In this document: piece after piece, positions 57,595 through 64,000 of the stretch
Position numbering within the stretch: position 1 is the first letter of the stretch
Layout: each line of letters opens with the position of its first letter
NCBI RefSeq assembly: GCF_001544375.1
Contig: NZ_BCQJ01000006.1
Coordinates: 124,001-188,000, forward strand
DNA: 64,000 bases
Direction of reading: 5' to 3'
Source of the DNA: Enterococcus canis NBRC 100695
Lineage (GTDB): Bacteria > Bacillota > Bacilli > Lactobacillales > Enterococcaceae
Program-made: the position numbers and the translations under genes
The notes under the pieces: model-generated
What the model saw: the letters and a program-made list of their open reading frames with translations, nothing else
Told to the model about the DNA's origin: nothing
The model's database searches: none

Positions 57595-57664
57595 ATACTC
57601 ACATCCTTTTCCTTATTGTACCTTATCAAATCATTCTTTGCATGACTATCGGGCGTGAGACTGA

Positions 57665-58001
57665 AATTATAATCGTTCCTTAAACTACTCACCACTTAGA
57701 TAAAACTAACAGTTTTAACGATTGAAGTGGTAGTTGGGAATAGAGCACATTTCTTTACTCACAGCGGTGTCTTTTATTTACTAAGCTATTCCCGTAGTTC
57801 CTACGGTTCTTGGTTTTATCTAAGCTATAGTTAACGTAACATCCCTTTTGTGTTTAGGTCTTCAATACAGATAGTATCGTGATTTTTGATCATTTCTGTA
57901 CTCAACTTATTCAGAAAATCGTTCCGCTGATTCATCACCTTTTCGTTTTTATTTCTGATAGTTTTGGCTTCAAAAAGATGGGTACCTTTCTTTTTCCATA
58001 C
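57665..58001 (-). pseudogene. IS200/IS605-type tnpB relic with right-end sequence
   Basis: On the minus strand, 57831-58001 encodes a TnpB fragment: NQRNDFLNKLSTEMIKNHD followed by TICIEDLNTKGMLR, then a stop. This is the mid-protein RuvC-II region (the Glu of IEDLN is catalytic in active TnpB). The N-terminal part and the zinc-finger/RuvC-III part are missing. Downstream (57665-57830) is the kind of sequence seen at IS605-type right ends (ACCGTAGGAACTACGGGAAT and a TTTTATCTAAGTGG end), where the guide omega RNA is encoded. No tnpA is seen. Confidence 0.72.
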
Positions 58002-58002
58002 T

Positions 58003-58050
58003 AAAAACCCCTAGCTAAGACTTAAGTATTTCCTTGTCCTAGTTAGGGGT
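58003..58050 (-). terminator. Intrinsic terminator after the DUF4179 gene
   Basis: On the minus strand CCCCTAACTAGGAC pairs with GTCTTAGCTAGGGG (one mismatch and a G-U pair), followed by TTTTT. Confidence 0.85.
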
Positions 58051-58068
58051 AGCATATCAATCTTACGA

Positions 58069-59130
58069 CTACTCTTTTTCTAAAATATAGGTGTTGCCTC
58101 GGAGACTAAAGGTTAACTCTGATTCAGAATCATACCCCCCATATCCAAAGTTATACTGCTGTATTTTTTCTCCATTTATTTCGGTTTCAAAGCCCTCTTT
58201 CCGTGGATAACGTTTTGATTCATCTATAATAGTGACGTCCATTGGATCGCCAGTTCCTCTTATTTTTTCTATTTCGCTATTCTTAATTTTTACGACTAGA
58301 GTAGTTGGTGAAGCTTCTGCTACAATCGCATCTTTGTAAGTTTTATCTTTCGGTTTGAAGTAAACAGGCTTAAATGAAACAAATTCTTTATTCGTAATTG
58401 GTAGAACCCATTTTCCTGATATGTCCGCTGTATTTAATTCATCTTTTGTATGAAAACCTGGCTCTCCCGCCTCTTCGAAAGCGCTAATTGATGTAACGGT
58501 AACTTTTCCATCGTTTAAATCAACATTTTTACCTGAGTCATTTTCCATTTTAAATAAGATATTTAGCTGATGTTTCTCTTCATTTTTAGAGACCTCAAGT
58601 CTTCCAGTTCCTGTACTTAATACCGCTTCTCCATTTTCTCGTAAGCCTGAATTTAAATCATAGATAAAGTTATTTTGTTTATCTTGCACTGCCATAGAGA
58701 AGGAATAATTATCTAGCGATTCATCTAATAAAGGAGAATCTGCTTCTAGATCGACAGTTAACGAAACTCCTATCTCGTTTTGATCATTATAGATTTCATT
58801 CAGACTGACTTTTGTATGTTCCTCTTCAGCCGTAGCTGCTTGTTTAGAAACAAATCCAGATTCTTGTACCTTTTCAGAAGTAAATTGTGTAAATCCTAAA
58901 AAACTAGATAATGCTTGCCCTACATCGGTGAATGTAAGAACAGCAGCTAATGATAGCATACTTATGGCTGCTAAAAGTAATCCTTTTGTTACTCGACCTC
59001 TTTTACGTTTCACTATAGGGGTGTCCGAAAGTATTTCTTTATAGGTTTCGTCCAAACGACTTCTCACACCTGCTGGAATCTCTTGCTCTTCTTTCATCCA
59101 ATCCGCCATTTCTTTCTCAAACTTCTCCAT
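58069..59130 (-). CDS. DUF4179 domain anti-sigma factor-like protein
   Basis: Membrane protein of 353 residues: about 48 cytoplasmic residues (EKFEKEMADWMKEEQEIPAGV, a likely sigma-binding region), one membrane helix (about 50-68, GLLLAAISMLSLAAVLTF), and a large extracellular beta-rich domain. DUF4179 proteins follow ECF sigma genes and are thought to hold the sigma factor until a surface stress releases it. The ATG at 59130 overlaps the sigma gene by 14 bases, a sign of coupling. Confidence 0.85.
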   Translation of the reverse strand: MEKFEKEMADWMKEEQEIPAGVRSRLDETYKEILSDTPIVKRKRGRVTKGLLLAAISMLSLAAVLTFTDVGQALSSFLGFTQFTSEKVQESGFVSKQAATAEEEHTKVSLNEIYNDQNEIGVSLTVDLEADSPLLDESLDNYSFSMAVQDKQNNFIYDLNSGLRENGEAVLSTGTGRLEVSKNEEKHQLNILFKMENDSGKNVDLNDGKVTVTSISAFEEAGEPGFHTKDELNTADISGKWVLPITNKEFVSFKPVYFKPKDKTYKDAIVAEASPTTLVVKIKNSEIEKIRGTGDPMDVTIIDESKRYPRKEGFETEINGEKIQQYNFGYGGYDSESELTFSLRGNTYILEKE

Positions 59131-59650
59131 AACGTTCGCTTCCTTCCTTGAAATAAGTCGTTCGTAAAATTGTTTTTCCCCTAGATAAACGAGATTTTAT
59201 CGCGCTTGTAGAAACATTCAGAACTTCACTAATTTCTTTCACAGACAGACCAACAGTGTAGTAGAGAATTAATGGTTCCCGATAAATCTCTTTCAGACCA
59301 TCCACTAACTGCCCAATATTCTGCTCATAACCACTTGTGCCCTTCAATGACATGTCTTTCTCCATATTTTCCATTAGCTGATTTTCTAGAATATCTTTTT
59401 TCCATTTCTTCTGGCATTCATTAATTAATATGCGATAAAGCCAAGTAGAAAAATATTCTGGTGATTTTAGTGTATGTAGATTCTTATAGGCTGAAAGTAT
59501 TGCTTCTTGTAAGGCGTCTTCTATGTCTTGTTCTGAATGAAGATACTTTTTTGAAAAATTGTACATCTTTTTTTCGTGTTGTTGGATTATAGTCACAAAA
59601 GCTTGTTGATTGCCTTTCATAGCTTGCTTAACTAAATGTTTTTGCGGCAT
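59117..59650 (-). CDS. ECF-type RNA polymerase sigma factor
   Basis: 177-residue sigma-70 family protein with region 2 (about 20-85, SEQDIEDALQEAILSAYKNLHTL; FSTWLYRILINECQ) and region 4 (about 115-165, YTVGLSVKEISEVLNVSTSAIKSRLSRGKTIL). It resembles SigV-type factors. I chose the ATG at 59650 (GGGG 7 bases upstream). It is regulated by the DUF4179 protein and may direct its own promoter (59684-59710). Confidence 0.9.
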   Translation of the reverse strand: MPQKHLVKQAMKGNQQAFVTIIQQHEKKMYNFSKKYLHSEQDIEDALQEAILSAYKNLHTLKSPEYFSTWLYRILINECQKKWKKDILENQLMENMEKDMSLKGTSGYEQNIGQLVDGLKEIYREPLILYYTVGLSVKEISEVLNVSTSAIKSRLSRGKTILRTTYFKEGSERYGEV

Positions 59651-59683
59651 ATTCATACCCCTTTCTTTGCTTACACTCTATTA

Positions 59684-59710
59684 GATAACGAAAAACTTCA
59701 AAAGGTTGCA
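59684..59710 (-). promoter_or_regulatory. Possible ECF-type autoregulated promoter
   Basis: On the minus strand TGCAAC (59705-59710), 14 bases, then CGTTATC (59684-59690). ECF promoters have AAC at -35 and CGT at -10; the spacing is about two bases shorter than usual, so this is only a candidate. Confidence 0.35.
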
Positions 59711-59716
59711 TACGAA

Positions 59717-59747
59717 TAAAAAAAGCATTGATTTTTTATCAATGCTT
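59717..59747 (-). terminator. Minus-strand terminator with no gene upstream
   Basis: AAGCATTGAT and ATCAATGCTT form a perfect 10-bp stem followed by seven T on the minus strand. No minus-strand protein gene lies upstream before 62856, so it may end a small RNA or be left from a lost gene. Confidence 0.75.
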
Positions 59748-59948
59748 AATCTAAATATAATTTAATCGAATAAATCAGAAATTAAATATTCTTATATTGT
59801 AAATCAATAGCAGTCAAAGACTTACATAAGGTAGTTTTCAAAGTACAAATTATTTTTATAGGAAGAATGATCATACTAGAAATATTGTCACATTCCTAGT
59901 TGTCAAAATTATGGCAGTGTCAAAATATCCCTTTACTTATATCTTTAA
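59748..59948. other. Intergenic region of unclear content
   Basis: AT-rich stretch upstream of the rgg promoter. It has only very short frames on either strand, none with a well-spaced ribosome binding site. The minus strand has two TTGACA hexamers (near 59900 and 59920) without well-placed -10 partners. Confidence 0.4.
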
Positions 59949-60007
59949 TTGATACATGTAGCATATTCTAATAAAATATAAACAATAAATATTTTCGTAT
60001 ACGAAAA
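59949..60007 (+). promoter_or_regulatory. Promoter and palindrome upstream of the Rgg-like gene
   Basis: TTGATA (59949-59954), a 17-base spacer and TAAAAT (59972-59977) form a promoter. TTTTCGTATACGAAAA (59992-60007) is a perfect 16-base palindrome just before the ribosome binding site and may be an operator. Confidence 0.65.
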
Positions 60008-60021
60008 AAAGGAGATACGGT

Positions 60022-60882
60022 ATGAATATAGGTTATCATTTAAAGCAAGTAAGATTACTAGAAAAAAAATCATTAAAAGATTTTTGTGAGGGGATTTGTT
60101 CCGTATCTTTTCTTTCTAAGGTTGAAAATGGGACCCACAGGATAAGTGCCGAAGATTTACTATTACTGTTATCAAAAAACAATATCGATTACGTAGATTT
60201 TTTTAGAGAAGTTTTTGAGGTGAATTTTAATGATAATACATCACAAATAAATACAGAAATTCAAAAAGCATACTATTCTGACAATTTGCTGTTTTTAAAA
60301 AATTTTTTAAAAGAGTTACCTAGTAAAAAACTAAAGAATAAAAAATATTATCTTTTGACTATCACAGTTCTCATCTATCGATTAGAAGGTAGGATACAAG
60401 ATCTACCTAGTGAAACGGTGGATGAACTTAAAGAATTAATATTCTTAAATCAAGACTGGAATCTTTATAATATTGGAATCTTAGCAAATGTTTTTATGTT
60501 ATATGATTCTGATATTATTGAGTCCTTTATAACTCAAATATTGCATAAATATCCTTTAGAAAGTAGCCCAATTAACGTTCAAATTATCATTTCATCGTTA
60601 ATCTTGAATGTTATTTCTTTATTGCTAGAATCAAAAAAAATTTATAAAGCACAAAACTACTTATTTTTATTGAAAAGAATACAAATTACGCCAGAATTAG
60701 CTTTTCAAAAATTGATGATTAATTTCTATCAAAATCTTATTAATTTCATAAGTATTGATTCTGATGAAAATAAAAACAACTTACTACTATCAATAAATAT
60801 TTTCAATGATATTGAACTTATTAATACTTATCAAGAAATAAAAAAATATACTAAAGCTATTATAGGAAAAGCTATTGAATAA
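60022..60882 (+). CDS. Rgg/MutR-like helix-turn-helix regulator
   Basis: 286-residue protein with an N-terminal XRE-type helix-turn-helix (about 5-55: LKQVRLLEKKSLKDFCEGI, SFLSKVENGTHRIS) and an all-helical C-terminal repeat domain of the kind that binds short peptides in Rgg/RRNPP regulators. AAAGGAG precedes the ATG. It is strikingly AT-rich compared with genes to the left of 57 kb. It is followed 22 bases later by an ABC exporter gene. A signalling peptide is expected but I could not place one with confidence. Confidence 0.82.
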   Translation: MNIGYHLKQVRLLEKKSLKDFCEGICSVSFLSKVENGTHRISAEDLLLLLSKNNIDYVDFFREVFEVNFNDNTSQINTEIQKAYYSDNLLFLKNFLKELPSKKLKNKKYYLLTITVLIYRLEGRIQDLPSETVDELKELIFLNQDWNLYNIGILANVFMLYDSDIIESFITQILHKYPLESSPINVQIIISSLILNVISLLLESKKIYKAQNYLFLLKRIQITPELAFQKLMINFYQNLINFISIDSDENKNNLLLSINIFNDIELINTYQEIKKYTKAIIGKAIE

Positions 60883-60904
60883 ATTTTTACAGGAGGTTTT
60901 TAGA

Positions 60905-62497
60905 ATGAGAAGTATTATTAAATATTTCTGGAAAGATAATGCATTCGTCATTTTTTTTATGATTTTAGCCGGGATTAGTACTACATTAGTAAGTTTCGTA
61001 AATGCTTCTATTTTAAATGCACTCATACAATTTGATTTTGAAGTATTTTGGCATAATATAATAAAATTGATCATAATCTTTTCTCTTTTCCTTATATTTA
61101 CTTACTTACAAATAAAACAAGTCAGTAAAACGACACAAAAAATGTCAAATTATTTAAGGTTTCAAGTGATTAATAAGTTTGACGAGTTATCTAGTGAGGA
61201 ATTCTCAAAAAATAATGAAGGTATCTATACATCATGGTTGAATAATGATATTAATCAAATTGAGCAAGCTGGGTTTAACAGATTTTATGAGTTTTTGTCT
61301 AACTCAATTAATCTAGTCTTGGCTTTAGGTTCTTTATTTTATATACATTGGTCATTATTGTTATTAACAATTTTTGAAATCTTTATCATAATCCAGCTGC
61401 CTAAACTATTAGGGAAAAAAATAAGAACTGCTACTTTAGCAATAACAAAAGCTAATGAATCATCTGTCTCTAAAACTACAAACTTATTAGCAGGATTTAG
61501 CACATTTTATTTATTTAACAATATAGATTATTTAATTAAGGCATTAAAGAAAGAGTATGTTTCTTTAGCTGAAGAAAAAAATAAGCAATCATTTTTAATG
61601 GGTAAAGTAGCAATAATAGGCGGTATCGGAAATGTAGTAGGGCAAATATCTTCCTATGCACTTTCAGGCTTTTTAGCATTGATTGGTGCAATTTCTATAG
61701 GAATGATAACAGCAACCGTCAGTCTATCTGCAACTGTTTTTAATACTGTTGGTAATTTAAGTCAATATTTATCATCTATTCAAAGTATCGAACCATTGAT
61801 AGACAAAATTGCCCAATTTTCTAAAACAAGTGGAAAAAGACCGCTACAAAATAGTAATTCAACTAAAAATTTAGAACAAGGTATAGAACTAAAAAAAATA
61901 TCTTTTGGCTACAAAGATAAAGAAAATATAATAAACAATTTAAATTATGAATTTGAACCAAATAAAAAATACGCAATAGAAGGAAAAAGTGGTTCAGGGA
62001 AGTCAACAATTCTTAAATTGATCACAAAAAACTTAAACCCTACAGAAGGAAAAATCTATTTTAATAATACTAATATTGAATCTATTGGAGAAAAAGATAT
62101 ATTAAATTCTATAACATATATTGAACAAAAGCCTTATGTTTTTAATGGGACAATTAGAGAGAATATTAACTTAGGTGATAATTTTACAGACTCCGAAATA
62201 GAAGAAGTTCTCCGTTACGTTGGTTTGGATAGCTTTACTAAAAATTTAGATTCAATTATCTCTGAAAATGGAAAAAATTTCTCTGGGGGGCAATTACAAA
62301 GAATATCTCTTGCAAGAGGATTAGTTAGGAAAAAATCTATACTGTTATTAGACGAAAGTACATCTAGTTTAGATAAAGAAATCGCACTACAGATTGAAAA
62401 CCTTATTTTAGATATAGCTGATATAAGTGTAATTATGATCTCGCATCATTTAGATCCAAGCATTAGAAAAAAATTAGATGGTGTTTTAACTTTATGA
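60905..62497 (+). CDS. ABC exporter half-transporter, peptide or bacteriocin type
   Basis: 530-residue permease-ATPase fusion. Six helices fill about 1-290; the ATPase domain has Walker A EGKSGSGKST, the Q-loop IEQKPYVF, signature NFSGGQLQR and Walker B LLLDEST, with the H-loop ISHHLD. It lacks an N-terminal C39 peptidase domain, so it would export a ready-made or separately processed substrate. GGAGG precedes the ATG at 60905. It is cotranscribed with the Rgg-like gene and shares its AT-richness. The substrate is unknown. Confidence 0.85.
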   Translation: MRSIIKYFWKDNAFVIFFMILAGISTTLVSFVNASILNALIQFDFEVFWHNIIKLIIIFSLFLIFTYLQIKQVSKTTQKMSNYLRFQVINKFDELSSEEFSKNNEGIYTSWLNNDINQIEQAGFNRFYEFLSNSINLVLALGSLFYIHWSLLLLTIFEIFIIIQLPKLLGKKIRTATLAITKANESSVSKTTNLLAGFSTFYLFNNIDYLIKALKKEYVSLAEEKNKQSFLMGKVAIIGGIGNVVGQISSYALSGFLALIGAISIGMITATVSLSATVFNTVGNLSQYLSSIQSIEPLIDKIAQFSKTSGKRPLQNSNSTKNLEQGIELKKISFGYKDKENIINNLNYEFEPNKKYAIEGKSGSGKSTILKLITKNLNPTEGKIYFNNTNIESIGEKDILNSITYIEQKPYVFNGTIRENINLGDNFTDSEIEEVLRYVGLDSFTKNLDSIISENGKNFSGGQLQRISLARGLVRKKSILLLDESTSSLDKEIALQIENLILDIADISVIMISHHLDPSIRKKLDGVLTL

Positions 62498-62720
62498 ATC
62501 TGTGTCTCACCCTAATCAATATAGGCATCAAAGACGTTTTTATGATCACTGCCTTTTATGTCATGTACTAGGTAAAGCGAATTTGAATTGCTTTGATATA
62601 CACTTCACTCAAAAGCAGATCAGGGTCAAAAACATCATCCACAAACGAGCGACGCGGGCCATTGTCTTAAGTTATGCATACGGACGTTTTTTAAATCGTT
62701 TAAGTAATTAAAGATATGTA
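62498..62720. other. Gene remnant of unknown origin
   Basis: Base composition returns to normal right after the exporter stop. A 69-codon plus-strand frame (62502-62711) ends just before a terminator, and the minus strand also has a protein-like piece (SFVDDVFDPDLLLSEVYIKA). Neither was identified. I treat the stretch as decayed sequence from an insertion. Confidence 0.45.
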
Positions 62721-62750
62721 AAAAAGGCAGGCCTATATGGTCTGCCTTTT
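62721..62750 (+). terminator. Intrinsic terminator
   Basis: AAAAGGCAGGCC and GGTCTGCCTTTT form a 12-bp stem (one G-U pair) with a TTTT tail; it would end the Rgg-exporter transcript. Confidence 0.8.
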
Positions 62751-62855
62751 ATGAAACTATTTATCAATGTTTCTTTTACATCTTCAATAGGACCTTTTAC
62801 TTTGTTTTTCATATCAGAATCGACTTCTGCAGTTTTTCCAATTCTTTTAACACTA

Positions 62856-63242
62856 TTACTCTCTTACAACACTATATATTTCTAATTTAGGAGTAAAAAT
62901 TAACCTCTTTGTCACTTTCGCCTTTACAACATAACTGTATACTTTATCTTTTTCCTTGAAGTCACTTGATTTGATTGTAACCTCAAAGCTCATTTCATTT
63001 GAAGATTCTTCTAATTTTTTCACCTGAAATGAATTATCTCGTGGATCGTAAGGCGGTATTTTTTCAAACTTACGAAGGGTTCTCTGTATTTGTTCTTCAG
63101 GAGTATTCAGAAAATAATCTGCCGTCTTGACAGTTATTAAAAGTACTGCCATTCCCAAAAATATAACAAACATAAAAAAAATTCCACATCCAGAATTATA
63201 ATCACTATTTTGGGTCAAATCATTCCAATCTAGTTCTTCCAT
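62856..63242 (-). CDS. Hypothetical membrane-anchored protein
   Basis: Unrecognised. The 128-residue product has an acidic N-terminus (EELDWNDLTQNSD), one membrane helix (about residues 23-43, IFFMFVIFLGMAVLLITV), and an extracellular domain of about 85 residues with alternating strands. I chose the ATG at 63242 (AAGGAC nine bases upstream). It is a lone gene among remnants. Confidence 0.6.
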   Translation of the reverse strand: MEELDWNDLTQNSDYNSGCGIFFMFVIFLGMAVLLITVKTADYFLNTPEEQIQRTLRKFEKIPPYDPRDNSFQVKKLEESSNEMSFEVTIKSSDFKEKDKVYSYVVKAKVTKRLIFTPKLEIYSVVRE

Positions 63243-63305
63243 AATTATCATGTCCTTTTTAAATATACTCATCTTATCGTAGCTGTTTAAAAAGAAAAAG
63301 GCCAT

Positions 63306-63377
63306 TCCATCATTAAAATAATAAACGATTCTTAAGGTTGAAGTACCACAAATTTCCCAAATAAATATATCTGTGTT
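63306..63377. other. Short intergenic region
   Basis: AT-rich sequence upstream of the hypothetical gene, presumably with its promoter; no clear hexamers were picked. Confidence 0.3.
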
Positions 63378-63612
63378 TTACAGAAACCTGTCCACTACTG
63401 GAAGTTTTTTCCAATTTCCACATTCTAAGTTGTAAAAAAGAGTAGCAGTATTTCCAATATGGGTTCTTACCGGTAAAAAGCCAGTTATGCTATCTAAAAC
63501 TATCAAGGTCGGCCCAGTAACAACCAGAATAAAATGAGTAGTCCTTAATACCCAAAAAGAATTGCAACGTTTTTATATATTGTTTATAAAATTCCACGGA
63601 GTCAATTTTTTA
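63378..63612 (-). pseudogene. Probable frameshifted gene remnant
   Basis: On the minus strand one frame reads KIDSVEFYKQYIKTLQFFLG followed by IKDYSFYSGCYWADLDSF, then stops, while the next frame continues with SITGFLPVRTHIGNTATLFY and NLECGNWKKLPVVDRFL before a stop at 63378. Both parts look protein-like and fit end to end at about 63500, as after a frameshift. I do not recognise the family, and there is no start codon with a ribosome binding site. Confidence 0.4.
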
Positions 63613-63682
63613 CCATTTCAATACCATATTTATTCCTTTTTCAGCATAACTATCCTTCCAAAGAATCTAATCTAACGGAGCT

Positions 63683-63710
63683 AAAAAAAGAGTGCCCACA
63701 ATGGACACTC
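63683..63710 (-). terminator. Intrinsic terminator after ohr
   Basis: On the minus strand GAGTGTCC and GGGCACTC form an 8-bp stem (with a G-U pair), followed by seven T. Confidence 0.85.
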
Positions 63711-63717
63711 AGTTTGC

Positions 63718-64000
63718 CTAAACGATTTCTAATTCTACTTCGATGTTTCCACGAGTGGCTTTTGAATAAGGACAGAATTCATGAGCTTTTTCTGCGAATT
63801 CTTTTGCTTCTGCCTCAGCCATCCCTTCAATGTGGATTTCTAAAACGGCTCCAACTTGGAACCCACCATCATCTGTTTGGTAAAGAGAAACCCGGGCTTT
63901 TACCGTACTGTCATTGTCTTTACCGCCTTGTTCCAGCATCAGTTGCAACGCACCATTGAAACAAGAAGCATAACCAGCCGCAAATAATTGTTCCGGATTG
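63718..64000 (-). CDS. ohr: Organic hydroperoxide resistance protein Ohr (partial)
   Basis: Thiol peroxidase of the OsmC/Ohr family that reduces organic hydroperoxides, using lipoylated proteins as electron donor. The visible 94-residue C-terminal part has the first redox cysteine in NPEQLFAAGYASCFNGAL and the second in EFCPYSKATRGNIEV. The N-terminal part lies beyond the right edge. The lipoate ligase at 26899-27903 may matter for its recycling. Confidence 0.92.
   Translation of the reverse strand, partial: NPEQLFAAGYASCFNGALQLMLEQGGKDNDSTVKARVSLYQTDDGGFQVGAVLEIHIEGMAEAEAKEFAEKAHEFCPYSKATRGNIEVELEIV

Noticed and set aside
59800-59895. 30-codon minus-strand frame opposite the rgg leader as a peptide gene
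   Set aside because: No ribosome binding site, and the C-terminal half is polar; more likely chance in AT-rich DNA.
59867-59899. Tiny plus-strand frame MIILEILSHS upstream of the rgg gene as a pheromone
   Set aside because: The ribosome binding site is too close to the ATG, no promoter fits, and it lacks the usual basic N-terminus and hydrophobic length of Rgg-linked peptides.
62502-62711. 69-codon plus-strand frame as an intact gene
   Set aside because: No proper start signal, no recognisable family; treated as part of a remnant.

Overview
The window looks like a chromosomal segment of a Gram-positive lactic acid bacterium (Lactobacillales), most like an enterococcus. Strong AAGGAGG-type ribosome binding sites, lipobox lipoproteins, a dltXABCD operon, a Bce-type peptide-detoxification module, an Msr(C)-like ABC-F gene, PTS beta-glucoside genes and class III anaerobic ribonucleotide reductase all fit. 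The genus is an inference; no rRNA, tRNA or CRISPR array was seen. Most genes lie on the minus strand and are separated by clear intrinsic terminators.

Layout. 1-4.7 kb: oligopeptide ABC transporter (oppA, oppB, oppC, start of oppD), interrupted by a small membrane-protein gene on the opposite strand. 5-24 kb: mostly housekeeping genes. These are FtsK/SpoIIIE, a 6-phospho-beta-glucosidase, topoisomerase III with an overlapping DUF1033 gene, a TetR/MFS efflux pair with a visible operator, MnmA, an ABC-F protein behind a macrolide-type leader-peptide attenuator, a phosphoesterase, DUF1831, cysteine desulfurase, PRPP synthetase and a TrmR-like methyltransferase. 24.3-26.8 kb: a divergent pair of degenerate enzymes, a signal-peptidase-fold protein without catalytic residues and a 7TM GHKL kinase without its phosphoacceptor histidine.

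26.9-38.2 kb: lipoate ligase, an MBL-fold hydrolase, DUF975, an M42 aminopeptidase, then a galacto-N-biose/lacto-N-biose utilisation locus (AraC regulator, sugar-binding lipoprotein, two permeases, GH112 phosphorylase, a small membrane protein and a zinc-less ROK kinase). The AraC-type protein probably activates import of the host-glycan disaccharide; GH112 splits it to galactose 1-phosphate and N-acetylhexosamine, and the ROK kinase probably phosphorylates a product.

38.2-50.2 kb: dltXABCD (D-alanylation of teichoic acid), a bglG-bglF-bglA operon with two antiterminator RNA elements, and a BceAB-like ABC transporter. 50.3-57.6 kb: nrdDG with NrdR-like boxes and a DnaA box, an amino-acid permease, a GRP sugar transporter and a BceRS-like two-component system, which may serve the BceAB transporter and dlt.

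57.6-64 kb is accessory: an IS605-type tnpB relic with its right end, an ECF sigma factor with a DUF4179 anti-sigma factor, a strongly AT-rich Rgg regulator plus ABC exporter island, gene remnants, and the start of an ohr gene at the right edge.
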